Shown: positions 9,800 to 18,488 of the stretch, piece after piece | How the letters are laid out: every line of letters begins with the position of its first letter | Numbering within the stretch: the first letter of the stretch is position 1 | Source: Bombiscardovia nodaiensis | Lineage (GTDB): Bacteria; Actinomycetota; Actinomycetes; Actinomycetales; Bifidobacteriaceae | DNA: 64,000 bases | Assembly (NCBI GenBank): GCA_033127725.1 | Contig: AP026798.1 | Location: 682,001 to 746,000 of the forward strand | Reading direction: 5' to 3' | Translations under genes and position numbers: made by a program | Notes under the pieces: model-generated | Seen by the model: only the letters and a program-made list of their open reading frames with translations | Databases searched by the model: none | What the model was told of the DNA's origin: nothing

Positions 9800-10867
9800 A
9801 TGGATTCGATAGACCTGCATGGTATTCGCGCAACCGTCCTCGCTGGGCCCCGAGAGGAGGCGTTCACCTATCAGGTGGATGCCACGCTCTACCTGAATGT
9901 GGCTGGAGCAGCCAGTCAGGATGATCTGACGCAGACTGTTGATTATGTGCAAGTGGCTCGGCGGATAGTCTCGTGCATTGAACGCTCAGACGCTGCCTTG
10001 ATTGAGACAGTAGCCAGCCAGGTTGCGCAGTCTATTTTGCTCTCCCACCAGGTGCGGCGGGTACGGGTGAGTGTCTCTCGCTTAGACGCTGGTAGGGGCA
10101 CGGGGCTCAACCTGGAGCAGGTGGCCGTCACCATAGAGCGCGAAGCTCCCTCAAGTTCTGAGACCGCCTCGACCGCAGCTTCTGTGGCGGCCGGGCTGGC
10201 GAGTGAACACGACAAGTGTGAGCAGTCTCACCGCCATCATCCCGCGGGCGGCAACGAATCTGTGGAGGATTCAGCGAGCGAGCACAGCGTTGACGATGAC
10301 AACTACCGACACAAGGCCGTTATTGCTTTGAGTGGCAATATTGGCAATGTGCAAGAGGCTATGCGGACGGCCATTGTCTCCTTGGATGGTGTCCCCGGCG
10401 GCCAGATTCTTGGTATTTCCCCCCTCTACCGGCGTCAGAGCCAGGGGCTGCCAGACTTTCTATGTGCTGTAGCGATTGTGGAGAGCTCGCTCGGGCCTCT
10501 CGACCTCGCGTCAGCCTTGCGCATGATTGAGTCAGCTCACGGCAGGTCGCACACGCTTGCGGTGCCATCGTACCCGCTGGGTATTGAGCTGGTTGATGTG
10601 GACGGGAAAGTCTGGTCCATTCAAGACATGCTTGAAGCTCAGCCACAGGCCTTGCAGTGGGTGGATTGGACAGGTGACGATTTGGCCCTGCCTCTTCCAC
10701 AGGCCTGGCAGCGGGCCGATATCCTCAAACCGTGGAGCGATTTGGAGCCGCTAGCCCAGCTGGCAGGCGATCACCCGGGCACGATTATAGATTTAGCTCA
10801 GCAAGCCCCCCATGAAGGCGATGTGAACGTAGTCTCTGATACTTGGATCTTAGGAGGTTCGGTGTGA
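9800..10867 (+). CDS. FolB-FolK fusion (dihydroneopterin aldolase / HPPK), degenerate at catalytic residues
   Basis: This 355-residue protein has a FolB-like half (about residues 1-115), an acidic linker (about 116-170) and a FolK-like half (170-355). A strong ribosome site GAGGAGG (9787-9793) supports ATG 9800. The folate-enzyme signatures are damaged. In the FolB half the usual ExxxGQ catalytic segment reads PREEAF and the catalytic Lys is Arg (VSRLDAG), while the second Glu (LIETVA) is kept. In the FolK half the GSN motif reads SGN, and the metal-binding DLD reads ELV (GIELVDV). The conserved His of the PH motif is Gln (LPLPQAW). The overall fold pattern (SPLYRR, LDLASALRMIE) is still clear. 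folE and folP, which normally sit between ftsH and folB, are missing. It is probably a relic or has a changed role. DUF3180 overlaps its stop. Confidence 0.75.
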   Translation: MDSIDLHGIRATVLAGPREEAFTYQVDATLYLNVAGAASQDDLTQTVDYVQVARRIVSCIERSDAALIETVASQVAQSILLSHQVRRVRVSVSRLDAGRGTGLNLEQVAVTIEREAPSSSETASTAASVAAGLASEHDKCEQSHRHHPAGGNESVEDSASEHSVDDDNYRHKAVIALSGNIGNVQEAMRTAIVSLDGVPGGQILGISPLYRRQSQGLPDFLCAVAIVESSLGPLDLASALRMIESAHGRSHTLAVPSYPLGIELVDVDGKVWSIQDMLEAQPQALQWVDWTGDDLALPLPQAWQRADILKPWSDLEPLAQLAGDHPGTIIDLAQQAPHEGDVNVVSDTWILGGSV

Positions 10868-11421
10868 ACATGCGGCGTACGCCGGCCATCTACTATCTAC
10901 TGGCTGTAGGTTTAGGCCTGATTGGCGGTGTCTGTTTTACCCAGGCCAACGAGCGCTGGCGGCTGAACATGCTGGGCGCTCCCTGGTTGGTTTCAGCGCT
11001 TTTGCTGATCCTTGGTTTGATTATTTTGGCTATGACCTACCAGGTGCACCGCTACGCCAAGGGTGAGCGCAAGGAGATGGACTCGCAGTTCGCCGTGAAC
11101 GCCCTCCTGCTGGCCAAGGCTCTGGGAATAGCTTGCTCGGCCCTCCTGGGCTGGTATGGCGGACAGGCGCTCATGAGCCTGACCCACAAGGAAGCGCCTT
11201 ACTACGAGCGCGTCATTGTGGAATGTGCTATCGCTGCTGTGGTTTGCCTGGTGGACATCGCTATTGGCGTCGTAGGGGAGTGGCTCTGCCAGCTGCCACC
11301 AAAGGACGGGCCAGAGAGCCCGCAGCAGCGTCAGCAAGCCCAGCAGCGCCGTCTAGCTGGTGCTGCTGAGAAACAAATGCCTAAGCTCTCCGAAAAGGAC
11401 CCGCGGAAAAAACGGGGGTAA
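10864..11421 (+). CDS. DUF3180 membrane protein
   Basis: This is a 185-residue membrane protein with four predicted helices in two pairs (about residues 5-25, 35-60, 80-105 and 125-145). A charged, Gln/Lys-rich cytoplasmic tail follows. It matches in size and position the DUF3180 protein that ends the actinobacterial ftsH-folE-folP-folB-folK cluster. The GTG start at 10864 overlaps the previous stop (GTGA), and AGGAGG at 10852-10857 is 6 bases upstream; the ATG at 10870 is less well spaced. The function is unknown. Its retention although the folate genes around it are lost or degenerate argues against a role confined to folate synthesis. Confidence 0.8.
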   Translation: MNMRRTPAIYYLLAVGLGLIGGVCFTQANERWRLNMLGAPWLVSALLLILGLIILAMTYQVHRYAKGERKEMDSQFAVNALLLAKALGIACSALLGWYGGQALMSLTHKEAPYYERVIVECAIAAVVCLVDIAIGVVGEWLCQLPPKDGPESPQQRQQAQQRRLAGAAEKQMPKLSEKDPRKKRG

Positions 11422-11458
11422 GGCTAGGGCTGTCCCCAGCCTGGGCCAACGTTTGATG

Positions 11459-12355
11459 TCAGGCTTGGGGAACGCGAATCATGGCTTCCTGGCTCATAGC
11501 GGCCAGGAGGGCACCTTCGGTGGAATAGACTTTGGCTGAGCACAGGGCACGACCGTGGGCTGCAACGGTAGTATTTTGCTCGAAGAGGACCCAAGAGCTC
11601 ATATCAATATCCTGATACCACCACATGGCATGGTCGATGGAGGCATACGAAATACCGGGAGTGGTGACCGATAGGCCGGTGCGCCTCAGGGCTGGCTCCA
11701 TCATTAATTGGTCGCAAGCGAGGGCCAGGAGGGCCCGCTGGAGGGTTTGACTGGCACCCTGTGTAGGGCCGTCAGCCCTGACCCAGACGAGCTGCCTGCC
11801 GCTGTCCTTCGCCTGCGCTTCCTTGTCTGGCCCGAGCATAATCGTGGGCGTTATGTGGCGGATGTCAAAGGGAGACTGGCGGGCATAATAAGCGGCGAAC
11901 GCGGACTTGTCAGCAAAGGGAGCCATCAGGTCCTTGGCTGATTTCAAGCTCTGCGGCTCCGGTAGGGCGCCCGGCATGGAGTCGGCATATTCCACGCCCT
12001 CTTGTCCTGCTTCTTGGAAGGAGACGAGTGCCTTGAGAATGGCTCGCTCAGGCTGCCAGACGTCTACCATGCGGGTGGAGTAGGAGCGGCCGTCGCGCAG
12101 GTTCGCCACGTCGAAGTGCACCTGCTCGTCGAGCAGACCGGTACGCAGGTAGTAGCCGTGTACTGAGTTCGGCGTGCGCCCCTTGGGCACGGACGCTGCA
12201 GCAGCCATCACAGCCTGGGCCATAATTTGACCACCGTATATCCGCCCGGTGGGGAAGGGAAGGTTTTGGCCCACCAGGGCCAGTTTGCTCTCGTCTTGGG
12301 CGCTTACAGCCAGGGCTCGCATAGCCTGGTCTAAGGGTGTTTCATTGTCTGTCAT
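11459..12355 (-). CDS. tesB: Acyl-CoA thioesterase II (TesB family)
   Basis: TesB hydrolyses acyl-CoA to free fatty acid and CoA and consists of two hot-dog domains. This 298-residue protein has the expected length. It shows the N-terminal hot-dog pattern with FPTGRIYGGQIMAQA near residue 30 and VHGYYLRTG near 65. The C-terminal half has SIDHAMWWYQ near 230 and WVLFEQNT. The ATG is at 12353-12355 on the minus strand, with GGGAG just upstream. It converges with DUF3180, from which it is separated by under 40 bases, and follows ettA in the same direction with a gap of about 150 bases. The physiological substrate is unknown. Confidence 0.85.
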   Translation of the reverse strand: MTDNETPLDQAMRALAVSAQDESKLALVGQNLPFPTGRIYGGQIMAQAVMAAAASVPKGRTPNSVHGYYLRTGLLDEQVHFDVANLRDGRSYSTRMVDVWQPERAILKALVSFQEAGQEGVEYADSMPGALPEPQSLKSAKDLMAPFADKSAFAAYYARQSPFDIRHITPTIMLGPDKEAQAKDSGRQLVWVRADGPTQGASQTLQRALLALACDQLMMEPALRRTGLSVTTPGISYASIDHAMWWYQDIDMSSWVLFEQNTTVAAHGRALCSAKVYSTEGALLAAMSQEAMIRVPQA

Positions 12356-12505
12356 GAGTATTCTCCCAACCGTTGTCCAGCTGCTTCATACCCAAGCAGC
12401 GGCATCTTTGTGAGTTTATAGGGTGGAGTCAACAAAACCCACAGACCCTCTCTACCAAGGGCCCGTGGGCTTCGTCGTATGATGTTCCAGCGGCAGTAGC
12501 TGCTG

Positions 12506-14182
12506 CTAGCGGGTGAGCTTCTTGTGGATGCGGTGGGGGCGAGATGCCTCCTCGCCCAGGCGGGCCACCTTGTTCTCCTGGTAGGCCTGGAAGTTGCCTT
12601 CAAACCAATACCAGTTGGCTGGGTTCTCGTCCGTGCCCTCCCAAGCCAGGATATGGGTGGCAATACGGTCCAGGAACCAGCGGTCGTGGGAGATGACCAC
12701 AGCGCAGCCAGGGAAGGCAATCAGCGCGTTCTCCAAAGATTCCAAGGTCTCCACATCCAGGTCGTTGGTGGGCTCGTCGAGCAAGAGGAGGTTGCCGCCC
12801 TGTTTCAAGGTGAGTGCCAAATTCAGACGGTTGCGCTCACCACCGGAGAGCACGCCAGCCATCTTCTGCTGGTCAGCGCCCTTGAAACCGAAGGAGGCTA
12901 CATAGGCGCGGGTAGGAACTTCGATGCCACCGACTTCGATGAAATCGTTGCCGTCTGACACTACTTCCCATAGGTTCTTGTTGGGGTCAATGCCGGCGCG
13001 GTTCTGGTCCACGTAGGAAATTTTGACCGTGTCACCGACTTCGAGTTGTCCGGAGGTGAGCGGCTCCAGGCCAACGATGGTCTTAAAGAGTGTAGACTTA
13101 CCCACGCCGTTGGGACCGATGACACCCACGATGCCGTTACGAGGCAGGGTGAACGTGAGATCGTCGATTAAGACGCGCTCGCCAAAAGCCTTGTGGAGGT
13201 GCTCGGCTTCCAACACCTTGGAACCCAAACGTGGCCCCGGTGGGATCTGAATTTCCGAGAAGTCCAGCTTCTGATTGCGCCGAGCCTCGTCTTCCATCTG
13301 CTCGTATCGCTCAAGACGGGCCTTGTTCTTGGCCTGACGGGCCTTGGGGGAGGAGCGCACCCAGTCCAGCTCGGAGTTCAGCCGCTTGGCCAGCTTAGCG
13401 TCCTTCTGCCCCTGCACTTCCAGGCGCTTGGCCTTGGTCTCCAGGTAAGTGGTGTAGTTGCCCTGGTAGGGGTAGAGCTGGCCGCGGTCCACCTCGCAAA
13501 TCCACTCGGCCACGTTGTCCAAGAAGTAGCGATCGTGGGTGACGGCCAGGACGGCGCCCTTGTAAGTGTGCAAGTACTGCTCCAACCAGAGGATAGACTC
13601 GGCATCCAAGTGGTTGGTAGGCTCGTCGAGCAGGAGGAGGTCGGGTGCTTCCAGCAGGAGCTTGCACAGGGCCACGCGACGGCGCTCGCCGCCTGAAATG
13701 ACCGAAACTGGGGTGTCGGGGTCGGGGCACTGGAGGGCATCCATAGCCTGCTCAAGCTGCGAGTCCAGATCCCAGCCGTTAGCCGCGTCAATCTCCTCTT
13801 GGAGCTTGCCCATCTCAGCCATTAAGGCATCGTAGTCGGCATCAGGGTTGGCCATCTCTTCGCCAATCTGGTTAAAACGATTGACCTTGTCCATAATGTC
13901 GCCGAAGGCCTGTTTGATGTTTTCGCCCACGGTTTTGTCTTCGTCCAGCGGAGGTTCCTGCTGGAGGATACCGACTGAAAAACCTGGGGTGAGCTGGGCC
14001 TCGCCGTTCGACACGGTGTCTAAGCCAGCCATAATGCGCAGGAGCGTGGACTTGCCCATACCGTTGGGGCCAACCACGCCGATTTTGGCGCCGGGCAGGA
14101 AGCTCAGCGTTACATCGTCTAGGATCACGCGATCGCCAAAAGCCTTGCGCGCCTTAATCATTTGATAGATAAACTCAGCCAA
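12506..14182 (-). CDS. ettA: Energy-dependent translational throttle protein EttA (ABC-F)
   Basis: EttA binds the ribosomal E site and gates the first steps of elongation according to the ATP/ADP state. The 558-residue protein carries two ABC domains without membrane parts: Walker A GPNGMGKST (near residue 38) and GPNGVGKST (near 355). The two signatures are SGGERRRVA and SGGERNRLN, and the two Walker B segments are LLLLDEPTNHLD and LLLLDEPTNDLD. The length and the arm and linker region between the domains fit EttA rather than Uup or resistance ABC-F proteins. The start is TTG (14180-14182 on the minus strand): it gives MAEFIYQM, which aligns with the EttA N-terminus, and GTGAGG lies 7 bases upstream. 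The next ATG would lose seven conserved residues. Confidence 0.92.
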   Translation of the reverse strand: MAEFIYQMIKARKAFGDRVILDDVTLSFLPGAKIGVVGPNGMGKSTLLRIMAGLDTVSNGEAQLTPGFSVGILQQEPPLDEDKTVGENIKQAFGDIMDKVNRFNQIGEEMANPDADYDALMAEMGKLQEEIDAANGWDLDSQLEQAMDALQCPDPDTPVSVISGGERRRVALCKLLLEAPDLLLLDEPTNHLDAESILWLEQYLHTYKGAVLAVTHDRYFLDNVAEWICEVDRGQLYPYQGNYTTYLETKAKRLEVQGQKDAKLAKRLNSELDWVRSSPKARQAKNKARLERYEQMEDEARRNQKLDFSEIQIPPGPRLGSKVLEAEHLHKAFGERVLIDDLTFTLPRNGIVGVIGPNGVGKSTLFKTIVGLEPLTSGQLEVGDTVKISYVDQNRAGIDPNKNLWEVVSDGNDFIEVGGIEVPTRAYVASFGFKGADQQKMAGVLSGGERNRLNLALTLKQGGNLLLLDEPTNDLDVETLESLENALIAFPGCAVVISHDRWFLDRIATHILAWEGTDENPANWYWFEGNFQAYQENKVARLGEEASRPHRIHKKLTR

Positions 14183-14595
14183 GTAGAAACCTCACTGAAA
14201 CTGTTGAAATTTGGGCATGTTCTCTTCAGTCCCATGCTAGAGGAGACTTGCGACGACCTAGCTGCTCTTGTACCCGTTGGAAAAGAGGGGGCCGTGGCAG
14301 ATTGCTCCTGCGAAACTCGCCGTCCTGGGGAGCGCCAAAGCCTTGAAATAGTAAGGATCAGGTAGGCCTTATCAGCTATGCCTATAGCCCAGCCCTGTTC
14401 TTCTGCCCTGTGAGCGGCTAGAGTGGCCCCAGGTGCCTCCGCCCGGCGTGCGCAGGTCAAGGGGCACCAAGCTGCAAGCTAGAGCGTCAAACCTTGGAGG
14501 TAAGCCATCGCCACGCTACCTGCTGGCAGTCTGAGTATACCTACTGTGCGCACGAATCCGCCTGTGCAGGCGGGAATGTTCCAAGGAGCATGCAA
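14183..14595. other. 413-base intergenic region between ettA and the ECF gene
   Basis: This stretch separates the divergent ettA and ECF-type genes and should hold both promoters. I see no convincing gene. One hairpin pairs GGTGCCTC (14432-14439) with GGGGCACC (14461-14468) around a 21-base loop. It could be part of a structured leader for the downstream vitamin-transporter-like gene. I did not find the conserved CUGAGA or CUGAU boxes of a TPP riboswitch. Confidence 0.3.
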
Positions 14596-15315
14596 ATGTC
14601 TACCAATCTGCAACCCTCATCGCTTGAGCACCCTGATGAGCACCAGAGTGAGCAAGCGGCCCAGCCGTATCCGCAATCAGAAACTCGTCGAGTACCATCA
14701 GCGTCCACCCCGGCTGCGGCACCTAGTCTGCGCTGGCGGCCGGTCGATATAGCTGTCGGCGCCGCTTTAGGTGTGGTCTCGGGCCTCATTTACTGGGCTT
14801 CATCAGCTCTCTCTTCTTGGATTTTTCCCCTGATGACGGCCCTGCTGCCTGGCCTGGCGGGCCTCCTACATGGCCTTTTCTATTTCCCCGTGACCTTGAA
14901 CCTGTTGATCATACGTAAGCCGGGGGCGGCGGTCTATACCAATCTGGTAGCGGTCCTCGTTGAACTCCTCTTTGGCAACGCTTACGGGTCGGGCATGATA
15001 GTACTAGAGGCGCTGATGCAGGGTCTGTGCGCGGAACTCGTTTTTGGCCTCTTCCGCTACCGCCGGTGGACGTTGGGGCTGACCTGCGCGGCGGGGCTCC
15101 TGGTCGCTCTGGTCTACAACGGCTTTCTTCTAGCCTTTTTCTATCAAGGGGTTTCCTTCTTCAGTCCTCGCGGCATCATAGGCACCATTTGCGAAGCTAT
15201 CAGCGGAATCGTTTTGGCCGGCGGACTGAGCTGGTTACTGTTTAAAGCAATTGCACAAACAGGCGCCTTAGACCGCTTCGCTTCCGGCAGGGCGGTGCGT
15301 GCCAGCACAGAGTGA
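14596..15315 (+). CDS. ECF transporter S component, YkoE/thiamine-type
   Basis: This 239-residue membrane protein has a polar N-terminal stretch of about 45 residues followed by about six hydrophobic segments. The pattern RWRPVDIAVGAALGVVSG at the start of the first helix, and the later GNAYGSG and LCAELVFGLFRYRR segments, resemble the YkoE family. That family provides substrate specificity in energy-coupling-factor importers for thiamine or hydroxymethylpyrimidine. AAGGAG at 14583-14588 favours ATG 14596 over ATG 14590. No ECF ATPase or T component is next to it, so it would have to use shared ECF modules encoded elsewhere. The substrate is inferred from family resemblance only. Confidence 0.7.
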   Translation: MSTNLQPSSLEHPDEHQSEQAAQPYPQSETRRVPSASTPAAAPSLRWRPVDIAVGAALGVVSGLIYWASSALSSWIFPLMTALLPGLAGLLHGLFYFPVTLNLLIIRKPGAAVYTNLVAVLVELLFGNAYGSGMIVLEALMQGLCAELVFGLFRYRRWTLGLTCAAGLLVALVYNGFLLAFFYQGVSFFSPRGIIGTICEAISGIVLAGGLSWLLFKAIAQTGALDRFASGRAVRASTE

Positions 15316-15323
15316 GGTAAATC

Positions 15324-16964
15324 ATGCGAAACCAGTTCGTCGGTCTATTGAGCGTAGTGCTAGCTCTGGGGCTGGCGGGCTGTGGCGCTTCGCCTGCCTC
15401 ATCCGGTTCGCATGCTGCCGCAGCAGACCCCAAAGCTGTCATTTCGGTCAACAATGTTGAACCTGTCTCCTACCTGCTGCCCAGCAATACGGACGACACG
15501 GCCGGATGGAAGGTAGTTACCCAGCTCTTTGAGGGGCTGGTCACCTTTAGCCCCAAGGGCGACCTGATCTACGCCAATGCGAGCTCGATTACGCCCAATC
15601 AAGATGCCAGCGTTTTTACCGTGAAGCTCAAGCCAGGCTGGAAATTTACTAATGGCGAGGCCATCACAGCGCAGACTTACGCGCGGGCTTGGTCTTTTGC
15701 GGCGAACGCGGCTAACGGGCAACTGGGCGCCGCCATTTTCTCCACCATAGCTGGGTACGACCGCCTTCAGGACCCGCACGGCCCCAAGGACGCGCTCTTG
15801 GACGGGCTCAAGGTACTTGACGATCAAACGCTCCAGGTGCAACTTTCGGCCCCCGACTCTTCCTTCCCCTACAAGGTGGGCGATGTGGCATTTTTGCCGC
15901 TGCCGAGCGTGGCCTACCGAGATGTTCAAGCCTTCGGGCGGCACCCGATTGGGGATGGTCCCTACCGGTTTGTCTCATGGACACCCAACCAGAGTATTCG
16001 CCTACAAGCCAACCCCCAGTATCAGGGTCCACGAAAGGCTCGCAATGGAGGGCTCGTTTTCCGGGACTACCAGAGCTTAGATACCGCGTATGCTGACGTG
16101 GAAGCTAGCAACCTGGATGTGCTCGATTCAGTGCCAGTCTCATCGCTGGCCACCTACCGCAAAGATCAGCTGGTGCAGGCTTTCTCGCGCCCCGGGCCAG
16201 GTTTTAAGTCCTTGACTATCCCCGAAAATCTGCCCCACTTCCAGGGGGAGGAGGGACGCCTGCGCAGGGCAGCTCTTTCGCAGGCTTTGGACAGGAGCGA
16301 AATGGTGCAAAAGGTCTTCCGAGGATCCGCTCGGGTTGCCACTGATTTTACGGCGCCTACCATAGCTGGCCACAGTACTCGGCTCAAGGGGGCAGAAGTG
16401 CTTGAGCACCGTCAGGCGCGCGCTCGCCAGCTCTGGCGGCAGGCGAATGCGATAGCGCCTTGGTCAGGTTCCTTCGATATTGCCTATGCAGCGGACGGCA
16501 GCGATAAGGACTGGGTAGACGCCGCCACTCACGCGGTTCAGGGCACGCTGGCAATCAAGTCTCAAAGCACGATTTTCCCCACTGCCAAAGAATTTCGCAC
16601 GGCGATTAACCAGCGCCAGATTCGCGCGGCTTTTAGCTCCGGCATCCAATCTGACTACCCGCACCCGGAGGGCTACTTAGTGCAGGGCTATGCCTCCTGG
16701 TTCGCGGATGGCAAGGGCCTCAACCATGGCGATTACAAGAGTGAGGCATTTGACGGGCTGATTCGGCAGGCGGCCCGGCAGACGCAGCTTCAAGACACGC
16801 TGAGTTACTACCAGCAAGCCGAGGAGCAGCTGTTGCAGGACTTGCCAGCCCTGCCTTTGTGGTACACGAATGTGAGTGCTGCGGCTAGCCAGCGTATGAG
16901 CCATGTGCCTTTTAGCTATATGGGACTTCCCAGCTACTATGAGCTGACCAAGCGGCGGGCATAG
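15324..16964 (+). CDS. Peptide-type ABC transporter substrate-binding lipoprotein
   Basis: This 546-residue protein belongs to the SBP family 5 (OppA/DppA) and should capture oligopeptides or related solutes outside the cell. The N-terminus is a lipoprotein signal with the lipobox LAGC, the lipidated Cys lying near residue 20. The mature part shows family 5 features: QLFEGLVTF, GWKFTNGEAITAQTYARAW and HPIGDGPYRFVSW. The ATG 15324 follows a GTGAGG ribosome site 8 bases after the stop of the ECF gene, so the two may be co-transcribed. No permease or ATPase genes are adjacent, so it is an orphan binding protein here. Confidence 0.85.
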   Translation: MRNQFVGLLSVVLALGLAGCGASPASSGSHAAAADPKAVISVNNVEPVSYLLPSNTDDTAGWKVVTQLFEGLVTFSPKGDLIYANASSITPNQDASVFTVKLKPGWKFTNGEAITAQTYARAWSFAANAANGQLGAAIFSTIAGYDRLQDPHGPKDALLDGLKVLDDQTLQVQLSAPDSSFPYKVGDVAFLPLPSVAYRDVQAFGRHPIGDGPYRFVSWTPNQSIRLQANPQYQGPRKARNGGLVFRDYQSLDTAYADVEASNLDVLDSVPVSSLATYRKDQLVQAFSRPGPGFKSLTIPENLPHFQGEEGRLRRAALSQALDRSEMVQKVFRGSARVATDFTAPTIAGHSTRLKGAEVLEHRQARARQLWRQANAIAPWSGSFDIAYAADGSDKDWVDAATHAVQGTLAIKSQSTIFPTAKEFRTAINQRQIRAAFSSGIQSDYPHPEGYLVQGYASWFADGKGLNHGDYKSEAFDGLIRQAARQTQLQDTLSYYQQAEEQLLQDLPALPLWYTNVSAAASQRMSHVPFSYMGLPSYYELTKRRA

Positions 16965-17218
16965 CTGGGCACAGCTGCTTCTGCACTAAGGGGTGTTGAG
17001 GGAATTGACTGGGCTGGTGAGGCTGGTCGAGTTTGTTGGGTTGGTCGACTGAGTAAAGCTGGGGGAGTCCTTGTGCGCACGAATGGCCGTGAGTGCTTTC
17101 CGCGGTCGGTCGGGCAGACTCAGAGCGGTCAAGGGCGGGTGAGGGTTGACTCCGGCGGTTAACTCTTGCCTTGGCAGGTGCTTTTGCTAGAGTAGTGATG
17201 TTGGCTTTGCGCCAGCGT

Positions 17219-17295
17219 GGGGCCCTAGCTCAGTCGGTTAGAGCAAACGACTCATAATCGTTCGGTCCAGGGTTCAAGCCCCTGGGGCCCCACCA
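17219..17295 (+). tRNA. tRNA-Met (anticodon CAT), elongator type
   Basis: A complete cloverleaf of 77 bases including an encoded CCA. The acceptor stem pairs GGGGCCC (17219-17225) with GGGCCCC (17285-17291). The D arm is GCTC/GAGC, the anticodon stem AACGA/TCGTT, the anticodon CAT is at 17253-17255, and the T stem is CAGGG/CCCTG. The anticodon arm looks like elongator tRNA-Met. A lysidine-modified tRNA-Ile2 also has CAT in its gene and is a less likely alternative. Confidence 0.95.
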
Positions 17296-17436
17296 ATCCA
17301 AACTTATGTAGCGCCGCCACTCGCAGCGGTTCGAGCTATCTCTTGGCGTTTGTCGGATTCAATGACCTGCCTACAAGAATCCATCAGAAGCCAGCGAGTT
17401 CGGCAGTCTTGGTAGTTTGGAGAGCGGGGTTATAGA

Positions 17437-17472
17437 AAAAGTGGGTTTCAGCTTGTGCTGAAACCCACTTTT
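17437..17472. terminator. Strong hairpin, probable bidirectional terminator after tRNA-Met
   Basis: A perfect 16-base inverted repeat: AAAAGTGGGTTTCAGC (17437-17452) pairs with GCTGAAACCCACTTTT (17457-17472) around a TTGT loop. The A-rich 5' side and T-rich 3' side allow it to end transcription from either direction. Confidence 0.7.
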
Positions 17473-18051
17473 CTCGCAGTCTAACTCTCGCTTCCACAAG
17501 TGGGAACCACCTGCTTCAGCCGGGGGAATAGAGCCAGATCGCGTCTGTCTTTCCCTTCGGATCGAACGCTCACATCCTGTGAACGGCCAGGCAAAATGAT
17601 AAGCCCCAACCATCGAGCTCTCATCCGGACGCCTCGCTATACCGCTGGTACACCGACCCGGGTCCTGATTCTTTCGAATCCCCTTAACTGTAGTTCAATT
17701 ATCGGCTAGTGTATCCGCCAAAGATAAACCCCAACCCATTGACCCTGCAGGAGCACATCCCCACAAACCTACACTGCCAATGCTTACAGTATTAACTGTT
17801 TATCTTCAGCGACTAGATAAAAAGAAGAGAGGTTATCAGCCCATCCCCTTGTAGCTAACCGTTCATGCATCCCCCAACGCATGCGAGATTTCTCTCTATA
17901 AAGAAGAGTAGCGTATCAAAATGTTTCCTGTCAAACGATTGCGGCTACGAAATCTGTTGAGTGCTCGGTTATAAAACAGTTTCCTGGCTGATTTTCCCCA
18001 GAATTTCAAGCAATTTTTCGGTAGTCCAAAAAAACGAAACGATGGAGGAAA

Positions 18052-18093
18052 ATGAAGCTCCGGGTGTGTCGCAAGGTGTTCGGGAATAAGTGA
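18052..18093 (+). CDS. Possible 13-residue leader peptide upstream of rpmE
   Basis: ATG 18052 is preceded by GGAGG (18044-18048, a short 3-base spacing) and opens a frame of 13 codons ending in TGA at 18091-18093. The peptide MKLRVCRKVFGNK is strongly basic. A 7-base hairpin (GCTCTCA at 18095-18101 with TGAGAGC at 18108-18114) begins one base after the stop. The arrangement resembles a leader peptide with a following stem, but a chance occurrence is possible because the frame is so short. No function is claimed. Confidence 0.2.
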   Translation: MKLRVCRKVFGNK

Positions 18094-18184
18094 CGCTCTC
18101 ATATAGTTGAGAGCCTATGAGCACAGCGTACGAAACCTGCTGCAGCAGGCCGAGCTAAGAGCCTTAAATTTCTTGGGCTTACGC

Positions 18185-18190
18185 TATACT
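18185..18190 (+). promoter_or_regulatory. Probable -10 box of rpmE
   Basis: TATACT lies about 75 bases before the rpmE ATG; no clear -35 hexamer is visible. The resulting leader contains a GC-rich segment (about 18207-18245) able to form a stem around CGGGGTT and GACCCGG. Structured L31 leaders are known in actinobacteria, but I could not confirm a match. Confidence 0.4.
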
Positions 18191-18262
18191 CAGAGTTTGG
18201 TTCCGGTTCACGCCCGCCATCGGGGTTGGCGACCCGGGTCCCTTCTAACCCTAGGAGAAACT

Positions 18263-18481
18263 ATGAAGCAGGGTATTCATCCTGATTATCACGCAGTGCA
18301 GGTTACCTGCTCTTGCGGCAATACTTTCGTTACTCGTTCGACCGCTCCCGTCGACCACATGACTGTGGACGTCTGCTCGAACTGCCACCCCTTCTACACC
18401 GGCAAGCAGAAGATACTCGACACCGGTGGCCGCGTGGCTCGCTTCGAAGCCCGCTACGGCAAGAGGAACGCCAACAAGTAG
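18263..18481 (+). CDS. rpmE: 50S ribosomal protein L31 (zinc-binding form)
   Basis: L31 bridges the large and small ribosomal subunits. The 72-residue protein begins [10 protein letters not shown], as expected for bacterial L31. It carries four zinc-ligand cysteines, in CSC near residue 16 and CSNC near residue 38, so this is the zinc-containing form rather than the zinc-free paralogue induced under zinc starvation. ATG 18263 follows CTAGGAGAAACT. A longer frame begins at 18107, but its extra residues cover the promoter and leader. prfA and prmC follow, as in the usual actinobacterial order. Confidence 0.95.
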   Translation: MKQGIHPDYHAVQVTCSCGNTFVTRSTAPVDHMTVDVCSNCHPFYTGKQKILDTGGRVARFEARYGKRNANK

Positions 18482-18488
18482 CAAACTT

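Larger units (their letters stand above)
17296..18262. other. Long intergenic region between tRNA-Met and rpmE
   Basis: About 970 bases without a convincing protein gene. It contains a strong inverted repeat (17437-17472), a tiny possible ORF (18052-18093) followed by a small hairpin, and a -10-like TATACT (18185-18190) that probably serves rpmE. Two similar 14-base segments beginning GATAAGCCCC and GATAAACCCC lie near 17600 and 17722. A minus-strand frame at 17371-17613 crosses the inverted repeat and resembles no known protein. Confidence 0.4.

Noticed and set aside
14183..14595. TPP riboswitch before the YkoE-like ECF gene
   Set aside because: YkoE genes often have one, but I could not find the conserved CUGAGA and CUGAU boxes on the plus strand; only a simple hairpin is visible.
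17296..17620. Integrase remnant or attachment site next to tRNA-Met
   Set aside because: tRNA genes are common integration sites, but I see no repeat of the tRNA 3' end downstream and no integrase-like sequence. The minus-strand frame at 17371-17613 is read through a terminator hairpin.
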